Counted from the stretch's first letter, positions 18,482-27,757 are shown. The stretch is 64,000 bases of DNA from Halohasta litchfieldiae (GCF_002788215.1 NZ_CP024845.1:1054001-1118000); one strand, 5' to 3'. Numbers and translations are program-made. The notes: generated from the letters alone by a model not told the origin.

Positions 18482-18657
18482 CCGCGAGCATGCAGGACGA
18501 ACGCGACATCGCATCCGCGCCAGTTGTTGCGTTTGGAGCGGCGTTTCTGCTCGCGGTACTCGCTGCGTACAACTTCAGTACTGGCGTGTACGGCGGCGCG
18601 ATCGTGAGCGGGGTCGGCGTGATGATCGCGACGCTGTTCGGGCTGCTAACTGAATGA
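18478..18657 (+). CDS. 59-residue membrane protein coupled to the sugar ABC operon
   Basis: ATG 18478 overlaps the ATPase stop by four bases (ATGA). The product begins MTASMQDERDIASAP and then has two hydrophobic segments (about 16-31 and 38-56) around a short YNFSTGVYGG turn. The base composition and codon use match the operon. No family is recognised. Position and coupling suggest an accessory subunit of the importer or its assembly; that is inference. It is short but has a full frame, good start context and a plausible two-helix fold. Confidence 0.65.
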   Translation: MTASMQDERDIASAPVVAFGAAFLLAVLAAYNFSTGVYGGAIVSGVGVMIATLFGLLTE

Positions 18658-18693
18658 GATCCGAGACGTGACGGAACCACCGCTGTGCTGGAC

Positions 18694-18713
18694 GCTGACG
18701 AGCAATCGTCAGC
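18694..18713 (+). other. Perfect hairpin after the sugar ABC operon
   Basis: The arms gctgacga and tcgtcagc are perfectly complementary around a 4-base loop, 36 bases after the last stop of the operon. A run of C, not T, follows, so a classical terminator is not shown. It may protect the 3' end of the mRNA or serve as an operator for the downstream regulator gene. Confidence 0.4.
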
Positions 18714-18861
18714 CCCCAACAAGCGTTCCCTCTCCGGGCGGATTGTCGTCCGTAGAGCGACGCACGTGGTCTCGCCGCGTACCTCGCGATATACAAACAT
18801 ATAACAGAGATTGGCGTAGGTATCTGCAACGGAGTAATTGAAGAATGTGTCACAGGTAAAG

Positions 18862-19653
18862 ATGTTGCCCGAAGAACGCCGGAAAAAAATAGTTCGGAAG
18901 GTCAACGAATCCGACAGAGTAACAGTCGAAGGATTAACCGAGGAGTTCGACGTCTCGGAGCCGACGATCCGGCGCGACCTCGCCTCGCTCGCGGAGGAGG
19001 GACTCATCGAGCGGTTTCACGGTGGCGCGCTCCCAGCTTCGGACAACGGTCGACACGGTGCCGCGTCGGGCGGTCGGAGACGTCGACTGATCGAGAAGGC
19101 CGTCACGAACCCGACAGGGAAGCGTGCGATCGCCAACCGGGCCGTCGAGGAGCTGAGCGACGGCGATGCGGTGCTGTTCGACACCGGGACGACGACACTG
19201 GAGGTGGCGAGAGCCATCCCGGAGTCGCTCTCGCTGCTTGTCGCAACCAACTCCCCGGAGAACGCCTTCGAGCTTCGAAGACCGTGCGGCGAGGTGAAGC
19301 TCGTCGGCGATTCGCTGCGACAGACCTCCGACGCGCTCGTCGGGTCCAGCGGGGAGTCGTATCTCAAGAAGACGAACTTCGACGTGGTGTTTCTGGAGGC
19401 CGACGGGATACACACAAACGGCGATCTGTCCGTCTCGAACGAAGACGAGGCGAGACTGAAATCGCTGATGTGTGAGGGTGGCCGGCACGTCGTTCTCGTG
19501 GCTGACGGGAGCACGCTCGGTACCCAGAGCTTCCGCGAGTTTGCGACAATCAATGAGGTTGATATGCTCATTACCGATCTCCCTCTGGACGGTGAGATGC
19601 GCGACGTGTTTACCCGGGCTGACGTACAGATCGTCGACGACCTCGTCCCGTAG
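18862..19653 (+). CDS. DeoR/GlpR-type transcriptional regulator
   Basis: The 263-residue product has a DeoR winged helix (MLPEERRKKIV, then FDVSEPTIRRDLASL) and the C-terminal sugar-phosphate-binding DeoRC domain (VLFDTGTTTLEVAR, LLVATNSPENAFEL). Haloarchaeal GlpR represses fructose and glucose catabolic genes. Here it directly follows the sugar importer and is its likely regulator. ATG 18862 fits the family; a TTG at 18838 is in frame but unlikely. A TATA-like acatataac lies near 18798. Confidence 0.9.
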   Translation: MLPEERRKKIVRKVNESDRVTVEGLTEEFDVSEPTIRRDLASLAEEGLIERFHGGALPASDNGRHGAASGGRRRRLIEKAVTNPTGKRAIANRAVEELSDGDAVLFDTGTTTLEVARAIPESLSLLVATNSPENAFELRRPCGEVKLVGDSLRQTSDALVGSSGESYLKKTNFDVVFLEADGIHTNGDLSVSNEDEARLKSLMCEGGRHVVLVADGSTLGTQSFREFATINEVDMLITDLPLDGEMRDVFTRADVQIVDDLVP

Positions 19654-19700
19654 CGCTCCGCCGCGTCTCTCGATTTAGTACGTCGCTCTCCATTGTCGAG

Positions 19701-20375
19701 TTAGTCGACAGTCCCAGCGCTCAGCCGAGCGAATCCGAGAGCTCGCGTTTCGGACTGGGCGTCCGAACATCGCTCGTGGAGTCGTTTATGAGCCGCCGCC
19801 ACCCGGCGATCTAGCGTCGACAGCGGCGCAGTCGACTGCCGGACTGATCGTGGATTTGCATACGTCACGAACCGCCGAAACAGCCCGTTGAGCACTCGCG
19901 CTCGGGGGTGACTGCTCCGCGCCAGATCCATGAGACCGAGGCGTCCACCCGGACCAACGAGTTCGGCCCAGTCGTCGACAACCCCGGCCGGAGCATCGAA
20001 CATGGCGACGACCAGCGATGCAAACAGGCAGTCGACGTCGGCACTGTCGACTGGCGGCTGTGTGGCGTCGCTGCGAACGATGTGGACGTTCGTCCAACCG
20101 TTGCGGTCGACTCGTTTTCTGGCGACCGAGAGGACGCCCGGACTGACGTCGACGCCGATCACCCGACCCTCGGGACCGACTCGGTCACGCAACAGCGAGA
20201 GGTTCGCGCCACTGCCACAGCCCATCTCAACGACAGTGTCACCCGGCTGTGGGTCGAGCAAGTCGACGGCCGCCGTCCGAATAGAGCCGATTCCGGGCGT
20301 CTGGACGGCGACGAGATCGTAGAGCCGTGCCCACCGCGTGTAAAACTGCTGTGTCGGACCAATCGGCTCGCTCAT
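19701..20375 (-). CDS. Class I SAM-dependent methyltransferase
   Basis: This 224-residue Rossmann-fold methyltransferase has motif I VVEMGCGSGANLSLL (about 49-63), followed by VIGVDVSPGVLSVARKRV. It resembles UbiE/phospholipid N-methyltransferase-like proteins (FYTRWARLYDLVA at the N-terminus). The substrate cannot be told from the sequence. It lies between the convergent regulator gene and the dcd-thiR operon and reads the same way as the latter. Confidence 0.88.
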   Translation of the reverse strand: MSEPIGPTQQFYTRWARLYDLVAVQTPGIGSIRTAAVDLLDPQPGDTVVEMGCGSGANLSLLRDRVGPEGRVIGVDVSPGVLSVARKRVDRNGWTNVHIVRSDATQPPVDSADVDCLFASLVVAMFDAPAGVVDDWAELVGPGGRLGLMDLARSSHPRARVLNGLFRRFVTYANPRSVRQSTAPLSTLDRRVAAAHKRLHERCSDAQSETRALGFARLSAGTVD

Positions 20376-20414
20376 ACAGAGCCTACCGGGTGCCTCGTAT
20401 AAAACAGTCGACAG

Positions 20415-21323
20415 TTACGTGGCTGATCGGACAACCGAAGCGACTGTCGGCGCATCGGGGCCGAGCACGTAGGAGATGGGTTCGATACCGAAGCCGCCGG
20501 TCTGATACAGAACGAACGTATCGGTGAGCGATGCCTCGGCGAGAGCCTCGCCAATCGTCGTCTCAAGCTCCTCGCTGGCCTCGGAGTCGAACTCGATGGT
20601 CGTATAGCCGGCCTGCTCGAACTGCGCGATCAGCTCGGCGTCGTAGGTGATATTCAGTCCGGCCTGGACGTCGACCGCGTGGCTCCGGGCCGCCAGCAGG
20701 ACCGAGGCGGCGTGTTCGCTGACGCCGAACTCCGGATCGGAGGGGACGGTCGCCCGGCCCTTGATATCGAAGATCCGGCCCGGCACGCCAGCGACGTCGT
20801 CGACGGTCGTCGCATCCGGGAGACACTCGACGAGATTCGAGCCGACGTTCGGGATCAGTCGAGCGAAGTCGCCCATGCTCGTGAGGGTACGGAGCCCGCG
20901 GCGAACCGACGACCGGACCTGTTCGGTGGTTCGGATGCGGCTGTCGGGGTCGTGGATCGAGAAGTCGATATCGGCCTCGGTGAGTGCGGGCATCGCCGCC
21001 TCGTGGAGGTCGGCCAGCAGGTCGCCGTCTTCCAGTTGGCGGATCAGCACCTCGATCTCGACGAGCGCCTGAACACGGCTCATGTCGCCGGTCGACAGCC
21101 CATCGGCGACCTGTTCGACGAGGTCGACGACCCGCTCGTCGCCCGCGATCCGGTCGTTGCGGGCGACCTCGCCGTGGGCGTACTTCGAGACCGCCGACTG
21201 GCTAATTCCGAGCACGTCGGCGACCTCTCGCTGGGTCAGATCGCGGGCGCGGAGCGATTCGGCTAGCATCGACCGCACCGTGGGCAGAAACTCCTCGACG
21301 ACGAGTTCCTCGATGAATTTCAT
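20415..21323 (-). CDS. ThiN-domain transcriptional regulator (ThiR-like)
   Basis: This 302-residue protein joins an N-terminal HTH ([24 protein letters not shown], about 29-52) to a C-terminal ThiN domain (about 115-300; [25 protein letters not shown]). Stand-alone ThiN makes thiamine phosphate. HTH-ThiN fusions are the archaeal ThiR regulators that sense thiamine phosphate and control thiamine genes. Thi4 (12304) and thiL (63337) in this window are possible targets. Its start overlaps the dcd stop (ATGA), so both are probably cotranscribed. Confidence 0.88.
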   Translation of the reverse strand: MKFIEELVVEEFLPTVRSMLAESLRARDLTQREVADVLGISQSAVSKYAHGEVARNDRIAGDERVVDLVEQVADGLSTGDMSRVQALVEIEVLIRQLEDGDLLADLHEAAMPALTEADIDFSIHDPDSRIRTTEQVRSSVRRGLRTLTSMGDFARLIPNVGSNLVECLPDATTVDDVAGVPGRIFDIKGRATVPSDPEFGVSEHAASVLLAARSHAVDVQAGLNITYDAELIAQFEQAGYTTIEFDSEASEELETTIGEALAEASLTDTFVLYQTGGFGIEPISYVLGPDAPTVASVVRSAT

Positions 21324-21964
21324 TGGCTATCGTCGGTCCCTTTGGATGGCTTGGCTTTGGATTCGTCGGTCTCGGCGTCGACCGCGAGATCGAACTCGGG
21401 GTCGTCTTGAATCTTCGAAGCCCGTGGCCCGGCCTGATCTTGGTACTTCGAGCCGCGTTCGCTGCCGTAGGGGCGGGTCGAGGCCGATTTGAGTTCGGTA
21501 AAGACGAGTTGGGAGACCCGCATCCCCGGCGACAGCGCGACCGGCGCAGCCCCAAGATTCGAGAGTTCGAGCGTGATCTGGCCCTTGAATCCGGGATCGA
21601 TGAACCCCGCCGTTGCATGGACTACAACCGCAAGACGGCCAAAGGATGATCGGCCTTCGACAGTCGCAACGAGATCCGGGGGAATCTCGACGCGCTCTTT
21701 GGTCGTGCCGAGCACGAAATCGCCCGGATGGAGGATGAATTCGTCGCCCTCTTCGACGTAGGTTTCCCGAACGTACTCGTCGACCTCGTCGGCGCGATTC
21801 GGGTGGATGCAAGGAATGTTGGTGCGTTGGAATTCGAGGAACTCAGAGCCGAGCCGCATATCGATGCTCGCGGGCTGGACCTGGGTATCGAGGTCGTCGA
21901 TGGGGTCGACGACGAGATCGCCCTCGCCCAACCGTTCGAGCAGGTCGGTGTCCGATAGGATCAT
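21320..21964 (-). CDS. dcd: dCTP deaminase
   Basis: This 214-residue trimeric enzyme converts dCTP to dUTP for dTTP synthesis. Motifs: [10 protein letters not shown] (near residue 30), [27 protein letters not shown] and ITLELSN with the catalytic Glu. The start [12 protein letters not shown] at 21964 matches the family; the longer open frame before it is not conserved. The last 25 residues are an acidic/basic tail. It is the first gene of an operon with the ThiR-like regulator. Confidence 0.94.
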   Translation of the reverse strand: MILSDTDLLERLGEGDLVVDPIDDLDTQVQPASIDMRLGSEFLEFQRTNIPCIHPNRADEVDEYVRETYVEEGDEFILHPGDFVLGTTKERVEIPPDLVATVEGRSSFGRLAVVVHATAGFIDPGFKGQITLELSNLGAAPVALSPGMRVSQLVFTELKSASTRPYGSERGSKYQDQAGPRASKIQDDPEFDLAVDAETDESKAKPSKGTDDSQ

Positions 21965-22071
21965 CGTGTGCTGAGTTCGACGGATGGGGTAAAAACCCAG
22001 CCATTGACCCGACAGGCCACACCCATATCGCCAATCCACACTCTCTTAGCGATCCCATCCAACAGACAGGT

Positions 22072-22410
22072 ATGAAACAGGTCATCGCCGCCCGGACTGA
22101 CATCGGCATGGGGAAAGGCAAACTCGCCGCCCAAGTCGCCCACGCCTCGCTGTCGGCCTACGAAGACACCGACCCGAAAACACGCAACGCCTGGAAAGGT
22201 GGCGGCCAGAAGAAGATCGTCGTCAAAGCGCCCAATGAGTCGACTCTCTTTGAACTCGCTGACAAAGCCCGCCGCGACGGCCTCCCACATGCGATCATCC
22301 GCGATGCAGGCCACACCCAACTCGAACCGGGGACGCCGACAGCGGTCGCCATTGGGCCGGGCAAGGAGAATCTGGTCGACCGCGTGACGGGCGATCTCTC
22401 GCTATACTGA
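22072..22410 (+). CDS. pth2: Peptidyl-tRNA hydrolase, archaeal/eukaryotic type
   Basis: The 112-residue Pth2 enzyme releases peptides from prematurely dropped peptidyl-tRNA. The conserved [14 protein letters not shown] (about 13-26), carrying the catalytic Lys and His, and [14 protein letters not shown] near the C-terminus are both present. The length is normal. The gene is divergent from dcd, with a 107-base gap, and convergent with the PsiE-like gene. Confidence 0.95.
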   Translation: MKQVIAARTDIGMGKGKLAAQVAHASLSAYEDTDPKTRNAWKGGGQKKIVVKAPNESTLFELADKARRDGLPHAIIRDAGHTQLEPGTPTAVAIGPGKENLVDRVTGDLSLY

Positions 22411-22414
22411 TTTT

Positions 22415-22894
22415 TCAGTCGGACAGAAGGGGGGACTCACCACCATAGACCCGCTCGGCGAACAGCAGCGCCACCAGCGCGAGAATCAGCAGTGTGTAGG
22501 CACCGGCAGCCAGTAGTGCGTCCTGAAGGGTTGCGTACTCACCGGTTCGAAAGATGATCGCCTTTCGGACCATCGCGATCACGCCGGTGTAGATCACGAG
22601 CTGGACGATCCGCCGGGTGTTGTTCTCCTCGACGTAGGCCAGCACTGTCTGATAGACTTCGACGATAATCAACAGCAACAGGCCAGTATCGATGAATCCG
22701 ATCACCACAAGCGGGTCGGTGATGCTCCCGGTCTGAACCGCACCGCCGATCTGGAGGATCAAGTCGACGACGCCGACCGCAAAGAGGACCGCAAACACCG
22801 TCGCGGCAGCCAACTCGACACCGTGGACGAACCGCTCGACGAGCAGCGAATACTGCTCCGACAGCGACGGCGTAGACGAATCGTCATCTCTCAT
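22415..22894 (-). CDS. PsiE-like membrane protein
   Basis: This 159-residue protein has four transmembrane segments and matches the phosphate-starvation-inducible PsiE family (VVIGFIDTGLLLLIIVEVYQT, then RRIVQLVIYTGVIAMVRKAI). The molecular role of the family is unknown. Induction by phosphate limitation is known for the E. coli namesake only. It ends 4 bases from pth2 on the other strand. Confidence 0.8.
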   Translation of the reverse strand: MRDDDSSTPSLSEQYSLLVERFVHGVELAAATVFAVLFAVGVVDLILQIGGAVQTGSITDPLVVIGFIDTGLLLLIIVEVYQTVLAYVEENNTRRIVQLVIYTGVIAMVRKAIIFRTGEYATLQDALLAAGAYTLLILALVALLFAERVYGGESPLLSD

Positions 22895-22976
22895 GGATTC
22901 ACAAGCAGGTGTGACTCGTCGCTCGTCTGGTTGGCTGCGGCAGGGAGTCGACCATCCGAATCGTCGACCGTGTCGA

Positions 22977-23273
22977 TCAGGCGTCGACGGCGAACCCCTC
23001 TTCGCGGAGGAGTTCGGGCAGTCGACGCTGGTGGTCGCCCTGAATCTCTATCGTCTCGCCCTCGACCGTGCCGCCCGCGCCGAGTCGTTGTTTGAGTCCC
23101 GAGGCCAACTCCTTGAGATCGATGGTCGTGTCCTCGAATCCTTCGACGATGGTCATCGGTTTACCGTAGCGACGCGACTCCATGCGAACCGAGAGGACGG
23201 TTTCTGTGCGTGCGAGGTCTTCCTCGATATCGAGGTCAAGGTCGTCCGGAAGGCCGGTGATGTCATCAACCAC
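22977..23273 (-). CDS. SUI1/eIF1-family protein (YciH type), paralogue 1
   Basis: The 98-residue product has a SUI1 fold: RRYGKPMTIVEGF, GTVEGETIEIQGDH and a C-terminal LLREEGFAV. It acts at the 30S subunit in start-codon selection. I propose GTG 23273 (VDDITGLPDD), since DDITGLPDDL is the usual N-terminus of this haloarchaeal paralogue. An ATG near 23441 would add an unlike Arg-rich stretch. It lacks the CxxC knuckle of the second copy at 51670-51963. The 210 bases to the divergent truD start hold no other gene I can support. Confidence 0.85.
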   Translation of the reverse strand: MVDDITGLPDDLDLDIEEDLARTETVLSVRMESRRYGKPMTIVEGFEDTTIDLKELASGLKQRLGAGGTVEGETIEIQGDHQRRLPELLREEGFAVDA

Positions 23274-23483
23274 AATCGGAGTACGTGACTCCAGCACATA
23301 CGTCTTGGTTCCGTCCGGTTTGGCCGATTGTCGACCGATTTGAGAGACACTGCAGGTCGACCAGTCCAGCCGGTCCCAGCGTGACTGCGGCGAAGGGACA
23401 GGCCGATGTACGTGGGCCGCAACTCGGAGGTATGTATCCATCTCTCGGTCGACCAGTCGGCCACCCAGACGAGGTGAGCCGCT

Positions 23484-24854
23484 GTGCGTGAGTCCCACCC
23501 CATCGAACAGGCAGTCGGCATTGACTACTACGTGAGCGACGCCGACGGCATCGGTGGCCAACTTCGCACCGAGCCCGATGACTTTCAGGTCACAGAAATC
23601 GAGAATTTCGATCCCGAACCAGTCGACGCCGATCCCGGTGCGTACCCCGAAATCCTCCTGCGAGCCACGCTTCGAAAGTGGGACACCAACGATTTCGCGG
23701 GCCGGATCTCCGATGCGATGGGGATCAGCCGCGAGCGCGTCGCGTGGGCCGGGACCAAGGACAAACACGCCGTCACCACACAGCTGTTTTCGATTCGGGA
23801 CGTCGACCCCGAAGCTGTCGACGCGCTGGATGTCAATGGCGCGGAGATCGAAGTCTTGGGCCGAACCGGGCGCTCGATCTCGTTTGGCGATCTCCACGGC
23901 AACCGATTCGTGATCCGGGTCCGCGATGCCGACTCCGATGCCCCCGAACGAACCAAAGAAACGACCGCCGCGCTCCGGGAGTTCGTCGACAGTCTCGATA
24001 GTGGCGGCACCGAAGGGACCGCTGGCGTCCCGAACTGGTTCGGTCAACAGCGGTTCGGCAGTCAGCGACCAGTTACCCACGAAGTCGGACTCAACATCGT
24101 CCGCCGCGAGTGGCGCGAGGCCGTGCTGTCGTACGTCGCCAACCCCTTTGAGACCGAACGCGAAGGGACACAGAGCGCTCGGCAGTTCGTCGCGGACGAG
24201 GCCGCTTCCGATGATCCTGACTGGCAGGCCTGCCTCGACCAAATTCCGGGCTATCTCGGCTACGAGCGATCCATGCTCCATCGCCTGATCGAAGACGGAG
24301 CCGAAACGCCCGCGGACTTCCGCAACGCACTCGAAGCCGTCCCCTGGAACCTCCAGCGACTGTTCGTCAATGCGGCCCAGTCGTATCTCTTCAACCAAAT
24401 CCTCTCGGAGCGACTCCGTCGGGGGATTCCGTTTGACCGACCAGTCGAGGGCGACGTCTGTTGTTTCGTCGACCGCGAAGCTCCCGATGGACTCTATGCC
24501 CCCGACACCGACCGACTGCAGAACGTCTCGGGCAAGCGCGTCGACGTGATGGAACGACACTGTTCGCGCGGGCGGGCCTTCGTTACGGCCCCCCTAATCG
24601 GCACTGAGACGGAGTTAGCCGAGGGTGAACCCGGCGAGATCGAACGCGAGATTCTCGACGAGTTGGATCTCGATCCGGCTGACTTTGATTTACCGGGGAG
24701 TTTCGAGTCGACCGGGACGCGGCGGGCAATCTTGGTTCGGACCGATCTGGACGTCGACCCTGACGAACTGACCTTCGAGTTCGCGCTGCCGAGCGGGTCG
24801 TATGCGACCGCCCTCATGCGGGAGTATTTAAAACGCGGGCCGCTGGACCTGTAG
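23484..24854 (+). CDS. truD: tRNA pseudouridine(13) synthase TruD
   Basis: This 456-residue enzyme of the TruD family makes pseudouridine 13 in tRNA. The catalytic motif [11 protein letters not shown] with its Asp, the family stretch [10 protein letters not shown], and [10 protein letters not shown] are seen. The inserted TRUD domain spans about 165-390. The start is GTG 23484; no ATG lies near in frame. The gene is divergent from the SUI1 paralogue. A long frame on the opposite strand is only its shadow. Confidence 0.93.
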   Translation: MRESHPIEQAVGIDYYVSDADGIGGQLRTEPDDFQVTEIENFDPEPVDADPGAYPEILLRATLRKWDTNDFAGRISDAMGISRERVAWAGTKDKHAVTTQLFSIRDVDPEAVDALDVNGAEIEVLGRTGRSISFGDLHGNRFVIRVRDADSDAPERTKETTAALREFVDSLDSGGTEGTAGVPNWFGQQRFGSQRPVTHEVGLNIVRREWREAVLSYVANPFETEREGTQSARQFVADEAASDDPDWQACLDQIPGYLGYERSMLHRLIEDGAETPADFRNALEAVPWNLQRLFVNAAQSYLFNQILSERLRRGIPFDRPVEGDVCCFVDREAPDGLYAPDTDRLQNVSGKRVDVMERHCSRGRAFVTAPLIGTETELAEGEPGEIEREILDELDLDPADFDLPGSFESTGTRRAILVRTDLDVDPDELTFEFALPSGSYATALMREYLKRGPLDL

Positions 24855-24869
24855 CGACGGTCACGGAAG

Positions 24870-25325
24870 CTACTCGGCAGGCTCGTGGTCCGGAAACCAG
24901 AGTGGAATTTCTCGGCCAGCGTCCTCGGGGTCCGCGCTGGCGTGGATGAGGTTTCGTAACGCCCGCCCCTCGTCGTCGGCCTGGTCCATCGAGTCGACGC
25001 CGAGTTCGCCGCGGATCGTTTCCGAGTCGGCGTTGGCTGGGTCGGTGTCGCCGATGATCCGCCGGGTCGTGTGTATTGCATCCTCACCCGCAAGCACCGC
25101 GGCGATGACTGGGCTGTCAGTGAGGTACTCCACGAGCGGCCCAAAGAACGGCTTGTCCTGATGTTCCTGATAATGTTGTTCGACGTGGCGCTGTTCGGGA
25201 TAGCGGAGTTCGAGGGCGGTGATCGAGAGGTTCGCCGCTTCCAACCGTGCGAGAATCTGACCGACCAGCTGTCGCTGGACGCCGTCGGGCTTGACTAAAA
25301 CGAGTGTGCGTTCGGAGTGCGACAT
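24870..25325 (-). CDS. ndk: Nucleoside diphosphate kinase
   Basis: The 151-residue enzyme balances NTP pools by phosphate transfer through an active-site His. Motifs: RTLVLVKPDGVQR at the N-terminus, TIRGELG, and NLIHAS with the catalytic His. About ten extra residues (SMDQADDEGRALR) stand between the TIRGELG loop and the His, compared with bacterial Ndk. ATG 25325 (MSHSERTLV) fits; the open frame before it is short and not family-like. Confidence 0.93.
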   Translation of the reverse strand: MSHSERTLVLVKPDGVQRQLVGQILARLEAANLSITALELRYPEQRHVEQHYQEHQDKPFFGPLVEYLTDSPVIAAVLAGEDAIHTTRRIIGDTDPANADSETIRGELGVDSMDQADDEGRALRNLIHASADPEDAGREIPLWFPDHEPAE

Positions 25326-25433
25326 AGTATGTGGTGTGTGGGCATCCATCTATGGTTTTTTGACGAAACGAACGACAGTCAGTTGAAACATAGTCACCAC
25401 CGAGTATTTCACACTGCTTGCTGACGATATCGT

Positions 25434-26405
25434 ATGGAGTATACCACACTGGGCACAACGGGCATCGAGGTCAGTCGACTCTGTCTGGGCTGTATGAGCT
25501 TCGGCAAGCAGAACCGCGACGAGTGGATGCTTGACGAGGAGGGCGGCCGCGAACTCATCGAGCGGGCCATCGAACTCGGAATCACGTTTTTCGACACTGC
25601 CAACATCTACTCGCAGGGCGAAAGTGAGGAGATTCTTGGGGATGTCCTCAGCGAGTACGACCGCGACCGGTTTACTGTGGGGACGAAAGTACGGTTCGAA
25701 ATGGGCGACAACCCACAGTCGGCGGGTCTCTCGCGCAAGACCATCGAACAGGAGCTGGACAACTCTCTCGAACGACTGGGGATGGATACCGTCGACCTCT
25801 ATCAGATCCACCGCTGGGATTACGACACCCCAATCGAACAGACGCTTCGCGCGCTCGACGACGCCGTTCGGCGCGGTAAGGTCCGACATATCGGAGCCTC
25901 ATCGATGTGGGCACATCAGTTCGCCGAGGCGCTACAGACAAGCGAGCGACTCGGTCTCGAACGGTTCGAAACAATGCAGAACCTCTACAACCTGGCCTAC
26001 CGCGAGGAGGAACGCGAGATGCTGCCGCTCTGCCAGAAGGAGGGAATCGGCGTCATTCCGTGGAGTCCGGTCGCGGCGGGCTATCTCGCCCGCCCCTACG
26101 AGCAGGACGATGCCACCGATCGGGGCGAACACGAAACGTCGCTTGGTCGACCCTACCGCGAGGGTGGCGGTGAGACGATCAACGAACGCGTCCAAGAACT
26201 CGCAGCCGAAAAGGACCGGTCGATGGCCCAGATCGCGCTGGCGTGGCATCTCCACAAGGAGACAGTCACCGCACCGATTGTCGGCACCTCAAGCGTCGAC
26301 CACCTCGAAGACGCCGTCGAAGCGCTCTCTATCGACTTGTCCGACAACGAACTGTCGTATCTCGAAGAACCGTACGAGCCGGTTCGGATCAGCGGTCACG
26401 AGTGA
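25434..26405 (+). CDS. Aldo/keto reductase
   Basis: This 323-residue NAD(P)H-dependent oxidoreductase of the AKR fold has family signatures GCMSFGKQNRDEW, FFDTANIYSQGESEE (catalytic Asp and Tyr), Lys in VGTKVRF, and the His of YQIHRWDYDTP. The C-terminal NADP site (IVGTSSVDHLEDAV) is present. It resembles YajO/YhdN-type enzymes. The substrate is not known. It is divergent from ndk. Confidence 0.93.
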   Translation: MEYTTLGTTGIEVSRLCLGCMSFGKQNRDEWMLDEEGGRELIERAIELGITFFDTANIYSQGESEEILGDVLSEYDRDRFTVGTKVRFEMGDNPQSAGLSRKTIEQELDNSLERLGMDTVDLYQIHRWDYDTPIEQTLRALDDAVRRGKVRHIGASSMWAHQFAEALQTSERLGLERFETMQNLYNLAYREEEREMLPLCQKEGIGVIPWSPVAAGYLARPYEQDDATDRGEHETSLGRPYREGGGETINERVQELAAEKDRSMAQIALAWHLHKETVTAPIVGTSSVDHLEDAVEALSIDLSDNELSYLEEPYEPVRISGHE

Positions 26406-26511
26406 GAAGGCATGCGGGGCGCTCAGCGTGGCTCTCTGGAACTGAGACAACGAGTCGACTGGGACCGTACCGAACGGATGACGTTTTAATCGCTGGCCCT
26501 CATGTTCCGCT

Positions 26512-27243
26512 ATGCACTGTGGGCAGTGCCACGCGGACCTCGACCGACCGGGCGACTACTGTCTGGTCTGTCACACTGCCAACTGCGACGGGGTCGTCGT
26601 CGAGTTCGACCGCGAGGCGGCCACCCTCACCATGCTCGACGACGAGGACATCCTCGGCGAGACCACGATCACAACCGTTCCCGAACCGGACGATGACCAC
26701 CACGACCGAAACGCCGTGATGGAACTCCGCAACTTCGCGGGACGGGTCGCCGACGAGATCCAGCGCAAGCGCCCCGAAACCGTGTTTGCGGCCGGTGAGC
26801 GCGAACCCCTTCGAGAGACGCGCAAACAGCTCCATTACGAGTTTTATCGCGTTCCAGAGGACAACTCCGTGCAGGCAGTTATTGATCGGCGGGGGAATCG
26901 AGCCCTCGAAGTCGTCGACATCCCGCCACGCGAGAAAATCGGCGGCAGCCACTCGACCATTATTGGCGACCGGCAAGGACGAAAAGCGATCAGCGTGGTT
27001 GCGGACCATCCACACATCAAGAAAATCATTCCCGGCCCGATTGATGCCGGGGGAATCGGCTCCCAGAAGGGACTCCGGGCGAAGATTACACGGGCAGATA
27101 CCAACGGCAACGTGCGAATGCTGTTGCGGGATGGCTCAAGCGTTCAGGAAAACCGACTGGTGACGACCGCGATGGATCTCGAAACCGGCGAGCGAGTACG
27201 GACAGATCTCAACGAGGCGCTGGCCGAGGAAGATCTGCAGTAG
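26512..27243 (+). CDS. DUF2103 zinc-ribbon protein
   Basis: The 243-residue protein starts with a zinc ribbon (CGQC at 3-6, then CLVCHTANC) and continues with an archaeal DUF2103 domain (IGGSHSTIIGDRQGRKAISVVADHPHIKKIIPGPI, given here only as a region about 140-175). The family is conserved in archaea; its function is unknown, though the ribbon suggests nucleic-acid or metal binding. A ttttaat box about 28 bases upstream fits a leaderless transcript. It precedes the L37ae gene by 100 bases. Confidence 0.82.
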   Translation: MHCGQCHADLDRPGDYCLVCHTANCDGVVVEFDREAATLTMLDDEDILGETTITTVPEPDDDHHDRNAVMELRNFAGRVADEIQRKRPETVFAAGEREPLRETRKQLHYEFYRVPEDNSVQAVIDRRGNRALEVVDIPPREKIGGSHSTIIGDRQGRKAISVVADHPHIKKIIPGPIDAGGIGSQKGLRAKITRADTNGNVRMLLRDGSSVQENRLVTTAMDLETGERVRTDLNEALAEEDLQ

Positions 27244-27343
27244 GCGCTGTCGACTGAGAGCCGAAACCGCATCCTGAAAGCGGCTCACACAGTAGGCTCG
27301 ACACAACAGCTTTTTACCTATACTGGCAGTAGCACCTGCTACT

Positions 27344-27610
27344 ATGGCCGAAAACAAGGCACGATCTACCGGCAGCGCTGGCCGATTTGGCGCACGGTAC
27401 GGACGCGTCTCACGCAAGCGGGTCAAAGAGATCGAAGCGGGAATGCAGAACGCCGAGGTCGACGGCGACAGCGTCAAACGCGTCGGCACCGGCATCTGGG
27501 TCAACGAAGAGACCGGCGAGAAGTTCGCTGGCGGGGCTTACAAGCCAGAGACGCCCGGTGGACGACAGGTCCGACGGTCGATCCGCGCGGCACTCTCCGA
27601 AGACGAATAA
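27344..27610 (+). CDS. 50S ribosomal protein L37ae (eL43), zinc-free form
   Basis: The 88-residue protein keeps the family frame: [15 protein letters not shown]-like N-terminus, RVGTGIWVN in the middle, and [22 protein letters not shown] at the end. The four cysteines of the zinc ribbon known from Haloarcula L37ae are absent; there is no Cys at all. Asp/Glu/Asn residues occupy those sites (NAEVDGDSV and NEETGEKF). A ctttttacc box lies about 30 bases upstream. It is the first gene of a cluster with rpoP and pcc1. Confidence 0.92.
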   Translation: MAENKARSTGSAGRFGARYGRVSRKRVKEIEAGMQNAEVDGDSVKRVGTGIWVNEETGEKFAGGAYKPETPGGRQVRRSIRAALSEDE

Positions 27611-27618
27611 CACACCCG

Positions 27619-27753
27619 ATGAGCTACAAATGTTCCCGCTGTAAACGAGACGTGACGCTCGACGAGTACGGCGGCGTTCGCTGTCCGTACTGCGGTCACC
27701 GCGTCCTGCTGAAGGAACGCGGCGGCGGCATCAAAGAAGTCCCCGTCGAGTAA
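27619..27753 (+). CDS. rpoP: DNA-directed RNA polymerase subunit P (Rpo12)
   Basis: The 44-residue product begins [12 protein letters not shown] and has two CxxC pairs (CSRC and CPYC) forming the single zinc ribbon of archaeal Rpo12, the counterpart of eukaryotic RPB12. The C-terminus [13 protein letters not shown] is the family end. It starts 8 bases after the L37ae stop and ends 4 bases before pcc1, so it is in an operon with both. Confidence 0.95.
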   Translation: MSYKCSRCKRDVTLDEYGGVRCPYCGHRVLLKERGGGIKEVPVE

Positions 27754-27757
27754 CCCG

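Noticed and set aside
23274-23483. Extended N-terminus of the SUI1 paralogue from an ATG near 23441
   Set aside because: The extra residues are Arg- and Trp-rich and unlike the family; GTG 23273 gives the usual length.
22977-24560. 527-residue open frame on the minus strand
   Set aside because: Only its 3' end (SUI1) is real. The rest is the antisense shadow of truD, which has clear motifs.
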